From positions 5,022,001 through 5,086,000 of the forward strand of contig BRXU01000001.1 of NCBI GenBank assembly GCA_030267565.1: 64,000 nt of DNA, given 5' to 3'. Under the pieces are notes generated by a model. That model saw only the letters and a program-made list of their open reading frames with translations. It was not told where the DNA came from and did not search any database. Every line of letters begins with the position of its first letter. Position 1 is the first letter of the stretch. This DNA comes from Pleodorina starrii (Eukaryota; Chlorophyta; Chlorophyceae; Chlamydomonadales; Volvocaceae). This document shows, piece after piece, positions 22,493 through 35,271 of this stretch. The position numbers and the translations under genes were made by a program.

Positions 22493-25400
22493 GGAAAGGG
22501 GGAGGCGTGTGGCCGTTTTTTAAAGGGCCAGGCCCTCGAGCTGACCACCCGATCCTGGGCTTGCGAAGGAGGGTTTGATTTGTGAGCGGATGGCCGGTCG
22601 AGCACGCCGTGATATGCTTGTCCGCAGATGACAGAAACATGGCTTTTGAGCGTGAGAAGCGCGTTTCATGTTTTTTATGTGCAAAAGGGTGCGCCCCACC
22701 CTGAAGGGTGGGACACATTTGGATGGGAGGAGGGGGCGCATGGATTTTGTTTGTGTAAGGAAATGTCACGGGCTGTGTGGGTGCGGCAGGGAGGGCTGCT
22801 GTGGCGGGGGGCGGGCGGGTTGCTGTGGGCTTAGAGCGAGGAGGGCGGGGCCGCGGCGGTGCGCGGAAGGGGCGCGGTGAGAAGTTTCCCGGAAGGGCCG
22901 CATCCATCCGAGTGACAGTGGTGGACATGGATGCGGGCATTGTGGGGAGGAGGGCCCTGGCTTCGCCATTTTCGTTTCTCGCGCGGAAAATGAGTCATAC
23001 TCTCATACATTGCGCAGCCCTTTTTGCCAAATAGATGATGATTTATCTACTACGGATAATTCATCCCTGCCCCAAAGCAAATTCGATTCTGCCTCGTGTG
23101 TCTCTCGTCTCTCGTTCTCTTGTCGATCCGTGTCCGTCTTGACTGGTCTTGATGGCTTTTATTGCGGCTCTCTTCCCCCCCTGGATGGGCATTACGGACG
23201 GTCGCTGCCCCCCCCCCCGTGTTGGTGTTGGTGTTGTCGTTGATGATGTGTTTTTCGGGTTCGCCCCGGGGCGGGGGCGACGGCCCCGTCTGTTGCAGCG
23301 AGCCCCTCGCCCTCGTTGGTCCCCACCCTCTGTCCCACATCCATCCATTCGTTTTCATGTCGCTTCACTTTCGTCGCCAGCAGTACGAGCAATGGGGTCT
23401 CTCTCTCTCCCTCCCTCATCAAGGGGAGGAGGTGCCTTGCGGGAGGTTTTTCATCTGAAACGGGGTGGGCAGTGCGAGCGATCGAGCAGGTTTCATGTCT
23501 TTACAACCCTCCCTTCCTTCTTGTCGTAGCATCAGTCTGGTCGGCATTGCGTACGTGTGGTGAACTGCTTTGCCCCAGGGGGCTCTGTGTTGCTGCCTAC
23601 GGCGGGCCGCCGCTTTAGTATCGACGGGCGCGTGCGTGTCTGTGCCTGTGTATGTGCTCTCACGTTGCGAGCCCGTGTGTGCCTACTGCTTATCGCCCGC
23701 ATCGCTGACTTCGTGTCCGTCGTACCGTATCCGGCACAACTCTTCCCGCTTTGAATCCATCCGCGGACGTTAGGACGAGCGTTTAGCCTGATAATAAACA
23801 CCGTAAACCAAGGGTCTATTTGCCCCTAGCGAAGAGCTGCAGGCGGGTGATGGCACGTCTCCACATGAGATACGGTACCCATAGGTCCCACGCAGGTCAG
23901 CAATGTTGCACCAGATTACGGCGATTACGGTGGTCACGTTGATCCCTCCGCACCAGTCGCAGTAACGGCCAAGGCTGCGGCCAAGCGTGCTGTGGAGGTG
24001 CTCGGGGGGCGGGTCGGGTGCACAGGGGTACAGAGGAGGCGGTCATTTGTTCGGTCTAGCTGGGTGCTGGGCGCTGCTCCTGCCATGGCTGGACTTCGCT
24101 CTCCCTCATTTGCTTTTAGGTAGGGTAGCTGTTCTGTGGCATCTGCCAGGGGCGGCCCACGCGTCGTCAGTCTGACGGATACCTAGCCCAGTCGTGTGTC
24201 GCTTGTGGCTGTGTGTGGCTGTGTGTTTCAGGTACAACCAGTTGCCGATGGCGGCCTAAGCTTGGCCCGCAAGCGTCCCATGTTTCCCCATGTGCAGTAC
24301 GATGAGCAGCGACGACACTGTTGGCGACCCACATACCGTTGAGCTGTGCAGCCCGAGGGGCATCCCCAATGGGCAGGTGAACCCCCTCGGGTCGTTCGTC
24401 CTGAGCTGCAGGTGATTGTGATTGCGTGTACTTCGGCGCGGGTACACGCGCGCTCACGCGCCTCTGGCGGGTTCCTAGGACGTCAAGAGGTGCGCGGGCG
24501 CGCGGCGCGCCCTGCAAAGTTGAAGTCATTGAACGCGAGACCGAGCACGGTCGCGTGAAAGCATGCAGGTTGGCTGATGGCAGGGTGGTTGGGCCGTGCG
24601 TGACGAGCAAACAGTCCCGAGTTGGCGGCCGCTTTGAGTTTTCTTTTCGGAGAGTTCGGTTAACGCCGTCGACCCATCGTCGCACTGGTGTTACAATGCT
24701 TCGGACTAGCAGGGACTAGCTACTGCACACGTGTTTGTCTATTTAAACGTTTATCGTCGTGCTTGCTGTGGACGGAACCCGGCGCATCCTCCTCCTTTCA
24801 ATCGGCATCCACTTCGACTCATCCGTGCGTTCTGTTCGCTCTCAGTTCGTGGCGCATTTTAGAGATGCTTGATTGATTTTGTACGAACACATCCGGGAGG
24901 CCACCGCCTCAGGTTGCGGTGAGTTCCCAGGGTCGTAATTTGTATTAGTGATCTAGATGTGATGCGATGATGATTAGGATTGCGTTAGTCGTGCAAGTAG
25001 TGTACTGGCGAATCGATCGGGGAAGTTGGGATTGACTGGCCGGCGTAGAGCGAGTGTTGCGAGGGTAAAGATATCGATCGATCGATGTCAGGAAACCTCC
25101 TGTATCCGTCTGGCCCCACGGGCTGGTTCGGGGACCACCGGGGGCAGGTCGCCCCTCCGATCTGCATGCATGTTGCGAGGGTAGATTTGTCGGCTGTGAC
25201 TGGCTTCGTCCTGGTAGCTGAATCGCCGGTCAGCCCCCGATTGGGAATGGTTGGTGAGCGAGTTTGTTCCTCAGCCCGACAGGGTATCGTCAAGGGTTTT
25301 CCGTCGGCTGGCATGTTCACCGGCTGGGCCGTAAATGTCGCGCGTGCTTCTTCCCGCGCTGACGGTACCGGGGCTTGAATAGAGGACGCAGGGTTGTCTC

Positions 25401-25928
25401 GGCGCTCGGTGCCCTGTATTCATGATATAGCATTGTAACAGTTGCATTCGAGCAGATATTAACCGTATTTTTCCACGCTGCTCATACACAAACACGTAAT
25501 TTATGATTGTATTTTGATGTTTCCTGCAAGCGGAGCTTACGGCACGTGACGTGCGCCTACGTGCGCAACCATGCAATAAATAATTAATTACAGAGGAGCT
25601 GCACAACACAGGCAAGCTACAAGCCTCGGCAATTTTAGCATAGCGCAGCACACACAGCGCCAGGCAAATGTCACAGTGACCATGCCGGGACGGATGAGGC
25701 AGTGCGTTCCGGAGGATGGCAAGATGTGTAGGCAAAATCGCCATCCGACATTTCGAGTGGTGGTATCCGTCGACTGGAGTTATTTTTACATCCCAAAAGC
25801 GAAGCGACGGCGTACGGGTCGTGCAATTACTAACGGTGGTCTTCTTAGGTGAGCCCTGTCGCAACGCGTGCCCCGCCTGTACGCGTACGTAATCATTTAA
25901 TTACTAGCCCTGAAATTAATTTTCACGG
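22493..25928. other. Long intergenic region, no supported gene
   Basis: The first 300 bp should be the 3' UTR of the F-box gene. The rest contains a C run and GTT-rich stretch at about 23208-23246 and a GATC palindromic run at 25074-25086. Short open frames on both strands do not match families. 24480-24720 is open on the plus strand (KVEVIERETEHGRVKACRL) but shows no domain or splice support. The last part is the promoter region of the dioxygenase gene. Confidence 0.35.
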
Positions 25929-27427
25929 ATGCTGGGACCATGTCACCGACTGCAGGTTTTTGCGCTTTTCCTTACATGCTTAATTGTCAGGAGTGCCGGA
26001 TATGTAGTTGGCGGGGCCGTCATGCATCATGGAGCCCTGACTTTAGATCCACGGAACTTCAACGGTTCGTCCGACAATGCCACCGACGCCGCGCTGGCTC
26101 TGCACTACGCTGCGATACACGCTGGCAGCTTCATCCAAAGCCTTGAGCCGGAGGTGTTGCTTCTCATCACACCGCACGGGCTTGCGCTCCCGCATCCCTA
26201 CGTGCTGTACAACAACCCCGTCGCGGGTGAGCAAGTTGCGTGCGTGGGGCAGTGCTGCCAGCCCCCGGGCTCGCCCTCAGACAATGCCCACCGGGTCCAT
26301 GCTTGACAAGCCATGGACCTCGACAAGCCCCGCGCATGCGAGCCGCTGCCGCTGCATGTTTCGCCAGTGCTGGGCCTGTGACTCCGGTACACTTTCGCCA
26401 GGACATCACCCCACATCACATCAGACATCGATTCCATCCCTCAACAACACGAGAAGAAGCATGCGCCCGCCTAGATCAGCCTCCAGCCTCCCGACCCACA
26501 TCGCTGCGTCATGACCTCAGCCACGCCTTCGCCCGCGTTGCACCGGGCTCCCGTTTTCCTTCCCCGCCTCCCTTTTCACCCCGCCCCGCAGAGGGCAGCG
26601 TGACCGTCGACGCCTGGCTGCCCTGCTCCTTCCCGCCCTGCTCCTACAACGCAAGCGCCAGTCTGGACGTGCGCCTGATCCAGAAGCTGGAGACCGCGCT
26701 GTCGGGTCACGGCATCAACGTGCAGTCGCTGTCCGGCTTCGGGCCGCCCGGCCAGGGCACACTGCCGCTGCCGCTGGCCTGGGCTGAAGTCATTCCGCTC
26801 TACTTCATCGGCCGCGCCTTCGCTCAGACCGCGCCCGGCGCCGCCACCACGCAGCCGCTGCACCCTCTCCTCGCGGAGAACTACCGCCGAAGGGCGCAGC
26901 GCCGCCGGATGGCCGCCACGGCGGCGGCGGCGGCGGGGAGGCAGGCGAAGGGCAGGATTGCCGGCGACGGCGGCGGCGGCGGCGGGGCCCTGCCCCGCCT
27001 GGTCATCCTCAGCATGCCGTCCCGGCGGTACGACCACAGCGTGAGCATGGTTCCGGAGCTGTTGGCGCTTGGCGCCCGCTTCTTCTCGCAGCTGGACGAG
27101 CTGGACGAGCGCATCGCGGTGGTGGTGTCCGGCGACCTGGCGCACACGTGGGACCCAGCGGGGCCTTATGGCTTCAGCGAACACGCGGCCAAGTTTGACG
27201 CGGCGGTGGTGCAGTGGGCGCGGGAGCTGGACCGAGCTGCGCTGCTCAAGAATGCGGCCAAGAGCGTGGCTGAAGCCAAATCGTGCGGCTTTCCGGGACT
27301 GGTGCTGCTGCAGGGGCTCATGGACGGCGTCAAGCCGGACAACATGCACAGCGTACTGCTCGAGTACGGACATCCGTCGTACTACGGCATGATGTGCGCG
27401 GTGTTTGACTTCCAGGGCGACGCGTGA
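25929..27427 (+). CDS. LigB-type extradiol ring-cleavage dioxygenase-like protein with signal peptide
   Basis: Two exons, 25929-26226 and 26592-27427, join in phase (V-A-E-G-S across the junction) to 377 aa. Family landmarks of class III extradiol dioxygenase B-type subunits are present: GGAVMHHGALTLDP near the N-terminus, LLITPHGLALPHPY, EVIPLYFIG, VVVSGDLAHTWDP, CGFPGLVLLQGLMDG and YGHPSYYGMMCAVFDF at the end. The His residues in MHHGA, TPHG and GDLAH are the expected metal-site or catalytic positions. Residues 8-24 are hydrophobic (LQVFALFLTCLIVRSAG), suggesting secretory targeting, unusual for this mostly cytosolic family. A low-complexity Arg/Ala/Gly insert sits at about 26880-26990. Enzymes of the family open catechol-type rings using Fe(II); the substrate here is unknown. 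Confidence 0.75.
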
Positions 27428-27667
27428 GGGAGGGGGATGGGGACGCGTGTGGGAATAGCGTAGAGAGAGAAGGGAGCGTTCGGCACGTGGGGGCGGGACG
27501 TGGGTGAGAGTCGGGGAGCGTCGGGGAGCACTCGACGCGAGTGCGGCCCGGGGTTTGGGCCTGAGTCGCGAGTGATGCATCGGTTGCTGCCCGATGCCGC
27601 CTGCCGCGAGGGCTCGTCCCCCCAGGGTGCCCCGCCGGCTTTACCCTTGCGGGGGCTTTGAGCCCAC

Positions 27668-27672
27668 TGTAA
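27668..27672 (+). terminator. TGTAA poly(A) signal
   Basis: This is the canonical volvocine poly(A) signal TGTAA, 241 bp after the stop codon of the dioxygenase gene. It is a short motif, so assignment rests on position. Confidence 0.45.
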
Positions 27673-29319
27673 CAAATATTACTGCCCCGGGATACGGATA
27701 CGTATACTCCATGTCCGCTGCAATGTGGGTTTTAGGGTTTGTGGAGCTGACAGCGCGAGATACAATTTTGGGTCGGAGCGCGTAGTTGAACACCGTGTGG
27801 CTGAAGGACGCAAGCGGTGGGCACTGAAACGTGGGCTCGCCACCAGATCGTGTGTTGCGAATGACCACCCTGAACTTTCAATTTTTTTGTGTGTGTACAC
27901 AGGGCGTGGCCAGCACAATGATTGTTGACCTTGACTTGACACTGCTTTTCTATTGAGAAGACAGCGAACGTGCGAGGAAGAAAAAGGCTCCTGGGTTGGA
28001 ACTTTGTGTGTCTTGTGAGATCTTTGGCTGGAGTTTAGCAGTTGGCGACAGTTGGAAAGAGGGTCTAGGCAGTTGGTCTTCCCACTCGCCGCGTCGATGT
28101 CGTTTGGGTCCAGTTTGGGATGGATTGATTCCGTTGAGTGGCCTGCATTTCAGTGCCCCTCAGGTCGGATGTTTCGGCCGTTGGCGCAGGCAGGGTTGCA
28201 GTCCTGGTCTGAATGCGCGGACGTGCGTAACTTGAAGCCAGGGCCCAGCGGTTACGGTGCAAACACACAGTGCAACCCATGGTGCGCAGGTGCAGGCCCG
28301 AATTTTGGGTCAGCGTGTCGCGGTCACTTGGGCACTAGAGGGTACATGCGGGTCGTCGCAGGCCCCATTGCGGCCATCTTGTGCAAGAGGAAGAGTGGTT
28401 CCGACGCCACACAGTGTTTCGCACGTCGTTCCTAGAATCTAGACACCACGCAGCTCTCGGCCACCGGCTGCCGGCGGCTACCATCGCGAGAGCTTTGCCT
28501 CGACGAGGGCGGGATGCGATTGATGAATGCAACGTGCCGCGCCGCACCTAGCATCCAGAAACGTCTAGAGGAACAGTCTGGGTGGGGAGGCACTGGCAGA
28601 TCGCGTGTGCACGAATGCAAAGACGTGACAGCACAGGCCCGCATTCGTTGGGCTTCAGAGGATGTCTAACCACAGCGGCATGCATTGTTGAAGGCATGCC
28701 AATGGGCAGGTTGATGCGAGCATCCGATGCGAGCGGACTGGAGCGGATGCCGCACGTTATGAGCAAATGGCGTGCTCTGCGTGTCCTGTGACGGGATGCC
28801 GTGCATAGACATCTCATGCCAAGATTAGGATGTCAGCCTTCGCTTACAAATTAGCAACAATGAGTCTGCATCTGCTGGTATATCAGACGCGCTGTGTAGG
28901 TGTTCACAAGCTGCACATGGAAGAGCTGGACGGCTCTAGAACGAGCATGCATCTACGCAAGAGGCACCAAATAATTAAGAAGGCATCATTATAATAAAAT
29001 CAAAATATGAAAGGACGCCAATTGGGTTTGCTGGGTGCGATCGTCGTGCATTGTCGTGACTTTCGCGAAATTGCAAGATTCGACTGGATCATATAATACC
29101 ATAGCGAGAGAGCCAGAACCGCACGCGTGACCACGCCACAAGTTATATTATTATTCAGCAGATATCGCGCCGTTCCTAACACACCGCGCCTGTCTCGTTT
29201 ATACCCTTTGACTTCACGCGACTTTCGCGGGCTTGTTGCGAACACAGACTTGCGGTCTCTTAAAGCAGATTAAAGACAACCGCCTGAATCGCAGTTTGCA
29301 GCCTTTCCGGATAGCGCAA
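27673..29319. other. Intergenic region
   Basis: No exon, RNA gene or clear repeat was recognised. The right end (28960-29230) is AT-rich and should contain the promoter of the next gene. Confidence 0.35.
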
Positions 29320-31934
29320 ATGCCCGCGCTGTTCCTCGGCGAGTTGGCGGCGCGCACGGAGCCGTCAAGCCGCATTCTGGAGGCTAAAGTGCTTGGGCAG
29401 GATGGCACCAGCCCACTGTGCGAGGTAGATCCATTTGAGCGGGAATCCGTGCAGCACTTTCTGCTTTCAGGGTTGGGCCGCCCAATCCCCCGTGGGGCTT
29501 CGTCGCTGCCTCCGCTAATGCTGTGTCCTCGTTTCTAACTCCACCAGGTTATGGTGGCGGGGCACGTAATGACTGGTGTTTATGATTCGGTCAGGCGGGC
29601 CCTGATGATTCCCTGCCCCGTGTCCGCCAAGCTTAGCGACCAACCGGAGAGCGTGAACGCGCTGGTTTGCTCTTGCTATCCGACCGTCGGTGCCGAGCCT
29701 GAATACGTTGTGCTTCTTGCGGCCGCGAACGGAGCGACGGTTTTGCTTCCCCGGTGAGTCGGGCACATATACAGCTTCAGGTAGCTCAACGCACGTGACG
29801 TATTAGGGAATCTTGTCCGCTTGCGCTGTAAAAGATCGATTTATTCTTGCAAGCCGGCGAGCAAAGTCGTCGAAATACGGTACACACATCCGCAGTCCCC
29901 AACTTGACAATCTGCGTTTGTGGACAGGGAGGGAGCGTCAAACGCCAGCGACATTCGCGTTCGGCCGCGGCTCGCGAGCGACGAAGCGTCCAGTGCGGAT
30001 GGGAGCGTAGTGGCCTTGGCGCGCGGCCCGGACCCCTACGCGACTTTGCTTGACGCCACCCGCGTGCTGGCCGACAAGACCGGTGAGTTGTCCGACCCAC
30101 TGGCTTGCCTTTATTGCTAAACAGAGAAGCGCGGGGCAACTGTGATGTTCTTTGACTGTTTGGGTACAGGTGTTGCGCACAAGAACGTGTACTCCCATGT
30201 CCTGCCGCTGCTGGACGCTGTGAACCGCCTGCGGTTCGACACCTCATTGAAGGCAGCAAAGGCCAACGGCAAGCTTTCCAGCACAGCGTCGCTCACATCG
30301 GTCCTGGAGCAGCAGTTGCACGAGGGTATCCTGGTGCAGGTAAGGTTACGCGGTGAACGGGTGCGGTGCGGCCCCTGGTACTAGTAATAATAATGGCGTT
30401 GCAGGCGGTTTAGCTTCCCTGGGAAATGATGAACAGGTTCGGTACTTAGCATTTTGACCTTGAATGCACTTCTTTTCCGCCAGTATCCAACTCACCGCGG
30501 GTGACCCACTCTGCAGGCTGGTCCGGGCTGCCCCGCCAAGCCGTTGCTGCAAGCGCCGGGCCTGCGCATGTGTCAGGGGATGTCTGCGCCGCTGGGAGTA
30601 CGCTACTCGGGCATGTAAGTCACGCGGGCTTTCATTGGAAAACGGGACAGGTTGGGAGCCCCTGGTTCTGATTTGGGTCGCTGCCCTTGGTCGCAAATTG
30701 TCGCTGCCACGGGCTCGCCCAGGGTGCCTGCCTGAAGGCCCGATCATTAACAAACAAACCCACGCCCGAAGAACGTCGTGGGTCAGTGTTGTGGTGTTCG
30801 TTGACTCGTTCTTAGCTCCGAACTATAAGCATCGTAATGACCACATCAACACGGCAGTACAGCCTTGCGTGTTGTCGTCTTTATGCGACGGCGCATGCGT
30901 TAACGGACGATGTAAATTTAAACGCGCATTACATGCCGGCCATATCAGCGCAGCATGATTGCGGGGCTGGAGTGCGCAGAGCCGGCCAAGTTGGGCACGG
31001 CCAGCTTTGACGCGAGCGTTGTGTATCGTTAGTCTTAAACCCAGATTGCTGTGGCCCTGTATGTTGCTCCCCCAGGAGCGTCGTGTATGGTGGGGCCACC
31101 GGCCACGTCCTGGCCGTGATGGACACGGCGTCTGCCCTCAAGATGGCGCCGGGAGGCGTTGTGCGGCCGCTGGGCCTCATCTCGCCCGGCCGCGTGCCCG
31201 GCGACGCCGAATCGCCGTCCGCTGTCTCCGCCGGCGCGTCCGCGGCCACGTCTGCTGCGCAGTCTCCGAGCATGTCGCGCTCCAACAGCAGCTGCGGCGA
31301 TGCGGTGCCGCTGGAGTCGGTCACCTCGCTGGCGGCCAGCCCTCCGGCCGCCGCCTCGCGCATGCCACCCGGGGTGCTGTCCGGGCTGACCACGCGAAGC
31401 ATCACCGCCGCGCCGATCATCCAGGTTCAGGCGGCGGCGCCCACCAGCGGCGCGCCAGTCCAGGCCACCACGCCGACCGGCGCGCCGGTCCAAGTGCTCG
31501 CAAGCTTCGCCCTGCTGGGCGTCAAGACCTCTGGCGGTCGTGTGGGTGCGGTGCAGTGCTGCCGTGTCATGCCCGCAAGCGCGGCGCTTGCCGCCGCACC
31601 GGCCAACGGCGAGGAAGCTGCTGCCGCCGCGACTGTCCCGGCTGGCGGCATCTCTGGCCTGGGCCTGGTGGTTCAGGTCGAGGTGTTGTGCGCATCGGCT
31701 GGCACGCTGCTGCTGTTTGTGGAGGGCCCCGAGGCGGAGGCGTGCGCGGATCCCAGCGAGGGGGAGCTCGACTGGGAGGATGCTTCGACGTCTGGCGGTC
31801 CGGTGCGCGGCGTGCACGTGCAGGGCGGCGCGGCGCGCTGGCGTTACAACGGCACGGGCGGCATCCTGAGCGTGGAGCTGCCGCTTGCAACGGCGGCGGC
31901 GGGCGCGGTTCGCGAGGTGCAAGTCTTCCTGTGA
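29320..31934 (+). CDS. Raffinose-synthase / Sip1-like protein lacking most of the GH36 barrel
   Basis: Six exons: 29320-about 29424, 29548-29753, 29928-30082, 30170-30339, 30517-30614 and 31076-31934, all joining in phase (about 530 aa; exon 1 donor uncertain). The N-terminal part (PALFLGELA, EPEYVVLLAAANGATVLLPR, GSVVALARGPDPYATL) resembles the N-terminal beta-domain of raffinose synthase/seed-imbibition proteins. The C-terminal part (FALLGVKTSGGRVGAVQ, LGLVVQVEVLCASAGTLLLF, ARWRYNGTGGILSVELPL) resembles their C-terminal beta-domain. Only short remnants stand where the catalytic barrel should be (SLKAAKANGKLSSTASLTSV). The WCTWDAFY and DDGWQ-type motifs and the catalytic Asp region were not found. 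Clean splice sites and open frames argue against a pseudogene, so a non-catalytic paralogue is inferred. The family call rests on pattern similarity by eye. Confidence 0.5.
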
Positions 31935-33282
31935 GGCCCGCGTCGTCTGGCTCTCACCATGTGAGCGGTTTCTCTGCTCGTATTGTCACTTCCATTCGTT
32001 TAGAGTACACACGAAAATTTGAGCGGACAGTCGTATACCTGTTTTTACTTTCGGTATCGAAGTATGTCGTCGTAATCGTCGTATCTGAAATCCCCTTTGC
32101 GAATTACTTTACACCCTGCGGTGGTTCGGTGCCCGCGGCGCTCTGGGAAGACGTGCTGAGCGCTGCGGTGCATGATTGTGTTTGTGGGTCGGTTTGAAAG
32201 AGGAGCTGGGCGGCGGGATGAGTGCGCTGCAGCCGTAGGGACGGAGATTTGGCTTCGGAACAGGTTCGCGGAGAACCAAAACAGCAGGTGCTTGTCGTTG
32301 ACATGCCCCCAAGAAAAAATCTTTTTATGCTTATTGACTGGCGCTGTGTGCACCGCGTTTGCGCGGTCCACAGCCGTAATTCTTGTGTGCTTACGTGGGT
32401 GTCTGAGCGGAGGGTATGCATGCCAGGGCAACAATAAATCAAATTACTGCTTTCGGTGCGGCCCGAGGCTGCTTCCGTGCGACCTAACGGGTTGCGAACA
32501 TCGTCCATGGGCGCTTGACACTACTGCCCGATGGGTGTATTCGGGCGGACATGACAAGACAGGGAGACGGGCGTTTGGTGTGTGATGTCTGTTTTGATTG
32601 TACATTAAGGGGAGAGGGTGGGTGGATCGCGGGGTAATGTTGTATGTTTTTCGTTAACTGTATCGGCGGGGCTTCCTTGAGCCCTGATCTTTTCGTTAGT
32701 GAATGGTTGAAGAGTGGCGGCGGTGGCTTGAAGAGGACGGGTTTGCGAGGGCGTCTATGCGGTAGGCCCCTGCGAGGTTGGATGGTTGCGGCCGCGGAGG
32801 CGGCTCTCCAGCCCCTCCTTGCGTCGGTGAGCCGCGTTTTTTGCCGGAGAGATGTTGTATGCTCTGATCGGCCATAGCATGCCCCAGCATGCCACAAAAA
32901 GCCGTGACGCAGCACAGAAAGAATGGTGGGGTTTGGGTGTCATGGCTGGAGTACGATTGCGCACAGAAGGAAGAATAAGACGTGGGAGGTGGTTTGAGAG
33001 TGGCCTGCATGAGTTTTACGGAACGTCTGGCTGCACGGACTTCTCGATGCACGATGGAAATTCTCTTTCCGGGGTCGGAAGTCCTTCCTCGTCATAACTC
33101 GATGCGGCTTCTCACTGCGTCTGTACCCTTTCTCAATCGTACATCTGCTTGGCGCGCCATGTGGGGCATACTCCAACCCATGGAGCTTCGTTCTTGGAAC
33201 TCGTGTGGGTTGCATGCCGAACAGATAGCTGTTTTCCGGGTTCGGACATTTTTCCGGACGTGTCGTTGTCCTCCGAGGCTAT
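31935..33282. other. 3' UTR and intergenic region
   Basis: No further gene is recognised. Open frames on both strands are short and without domains. Confidence 0.35.
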
Positions 33283-34188
33283 CAAAGGGTTCTGTGTCCG
33301 CTTTTCAGTCTCAGGGCGTCGGGATTTTCCTCGTGCTCGTGCCTCGTCGCGCATGGACATGAGGTTATCACCGCCCATGCTTTTTCCTGTGATTGCGGGT
33401 CGTTGCGCGTGCCTCCACGGATGCTGCGAGCGACGACGTTCAATACTCAATACCTCAGTACAGTTTGAAAATTGCGTGAGCTGTCTTGGTAACGTGTGGA
33501 AACGCGGCGAACGTAACCTGAAAGAGTGATACGAACGCTACATGTAAGAGACCGTCGACGCGTCGTGTTGTGGACCCGCCAGGCTGTCAGGCAACATGGC
33601 ACGTGCCAGCGCCCTGGGACTGCAGGAGGAAAATACTCATTAAGACGTCATGGCCGTGATGCAATCCCGGATTGCGTTGATGCTTCTCTACCCGAACACC
33701 CCAAACACGATGTCTGGGGGGGTACAAGTCAACGATGCGGCAAATCAACCCAAGTGAAATTTACTGCAGTCCCCAGCCGCGCCTCTTGCAGCAGAGTACC
33801 GTACACAACGCAACAGAGCACTGGGTGCCGTGGACGTTTTGTTACAGCCCTCTTGACGCTGGTAGTTGTGGTGCCTCTCACGGCACGCGGACCGGAACAC
33901 CACTCCTCCGGCAACCCGCCAACACAACCCCCGCCGCCGACGCCCTAAGCGCCAATCCACGAGTGCCCCAACACAACACCCATCCCTCCGCCTAAACCCC
34001 TTCCTGCCCTGCGCTGTCATTTACCCTCATCCGCTGCCTGCCCCACGCCACGTCAGCCAGGTCCCTCCGTCCCGCTCCCAAACCCCCGCTCAGCCCGAGG
34101 CCACCCCGCACTATGTTCCCTCACCCAATGTTCCCTAACCCCATGTTCCCGCCCCATGTCCCCTCACCCTCGGCAGCGAACCCCGTGT
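33283..34188. repeat. Direct repeat block, copy A
   Basis: This block is repeated in the same orientation at 35858-36562. Positions 33524-33788 match 36114-36378 base for base (265 bp, constant offset 2590). The left part (33283-33520) is clearly related to 35858-36110 but diverged. The right part (33990-34188) matches 36380-36562, the sequence just beyond the exchanger stop codon. Copy A carries about 200 bp (33789-33989) that copy B lacks. Confidence 0.85.
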
Positions 34189-35154
34189 GTGTGTGTGGGG
34201 GGGGTGTTCATGGTCCCCCCCCCACGTTGCCCCTGTCCATTCCAAAACTGGAAACCTGATCCGTCACAGCTGCGGGGCCCTGGGGCCTATTGCTGACCGA
34301 GTTCCTGGATGGATCGGTCCTGCGGTCCGGGCTGGGGGAGGGAAAGGTGGATGGGGTGGCGCGTGGGGGGCTGGGAGACTGGGTGGGAAAGGTGGGGGGC
34401 CGAAGGGGGACCGGACGAGCCTGGCGGGGGAAAGGGATGGAGGAAGGCAGGGAGGGAAAGCCTGGAGGGAGGCTGGGAGGCTGGGAAAGTGGGCCGGCGG
34501 GAAGGAGGGCGATCGCGTGGGCAGGAGCGAAGTGGGGAGGGAGGGGGTGTGTGGGTGTGTGGGTGGCTGAAGGGGGGCCGGACGGGGCGCAAAAGCCCGT
34601 TAGTAGGCTGCGATGCGTCGGGCCACCCTTGTGGCCCCGCGGCTGGGCCGTACCCGCGGCTGTGGCCCCGCGGCTGGGAAAAGCTATCGGAAGTCCGTCC
34701 GGGACTGTGCGGTCCTAAGCGGGACAAGTAAGCCGGCCAATAATTCAAAATAGGCTTACCCTTGACATTGGAGGCAGCGTGATCAATTACTTTGATTTAG
34801 TTTGGCCATACGAGCCAAAATGTTGTTGGCATCTACCCCGGAAACAAGTCCAAGACCTCGCTAGTCATCTTCTGCCGGTCCTATGAATGCCATTTAGCAT
34901 AGGATGAAAGTCTCTGCGGGGCGGCCCAATCGAAAAGGCTTCTGGACGTCGGCGTGGCCTCAGCACGGGAGTGGCCGCAGACTGTACGGCGTGAGTCCAC
35001 TCACGCCGTACAAAAGTTTAAATACAGACCCTAACTGACACTCGTACAGAAAAAAGAGGTTTATTGTCTACCAGTGACATCGTCATAAAAGTCCTAGTGT
35101 CACTGTTGATAAGAAATTTTAGTATCTTTGGACTATGGAAAATATTGCTTCCCC
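34189..35154. other. Low-complexity purine-rich stretch and AT-rich spacer
   Basis: 34325-34570 is a G/A-rich run on the plus strand (GGGAGG/GGGAAAG), and 34630-34680 has a short repeat around GTGGCCCCGCGGCTGGG. From 34740 the sequence becomes AT-rich with no gene. A perfect hairpin lies at 34983-35012. Confidence 0.5.
34983..35012. repeat. Perfect 14-bp inverted repeat with 2-nt spacer
   Basis: TGTACGGCGTGAGT, then CC, then its exact reverse complement. It could be the palindromic terminus of a small DNA transposon or a fold-back site. No matching partner was found nearby. Confidence 0.8.
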
Positions 35155-35270
35155 GGTCAGAACTTCGCACACACACAGGGTATCTTGAAATGCAATAAAC
35201 ATATTATCTTGTGCACATGTCTTTTTAAGCCAACGTAAAAAGGTGGAGCAATAATGCATGGCCGAAAGAG
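35155..35270 (+). mobile_element. LINE 5'-end fragment
   Basis: This is the reverse-complement match to 53700-53810. It covers the leader and first codons of the intact LINE ORF, including the shared stretch TTGAAATGCAATAAACAT and the start MSF-stop-ANVKRWSNNA at about 35216. It has an in-frame stop at codon 4 and an ATG-containing insertion shortly after, and similarity ends near 35270. Having only the 5' end is the opposite of normal LINE 5' truncation. Confidence 0.7.
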
Positions 35271-35271
35271 G

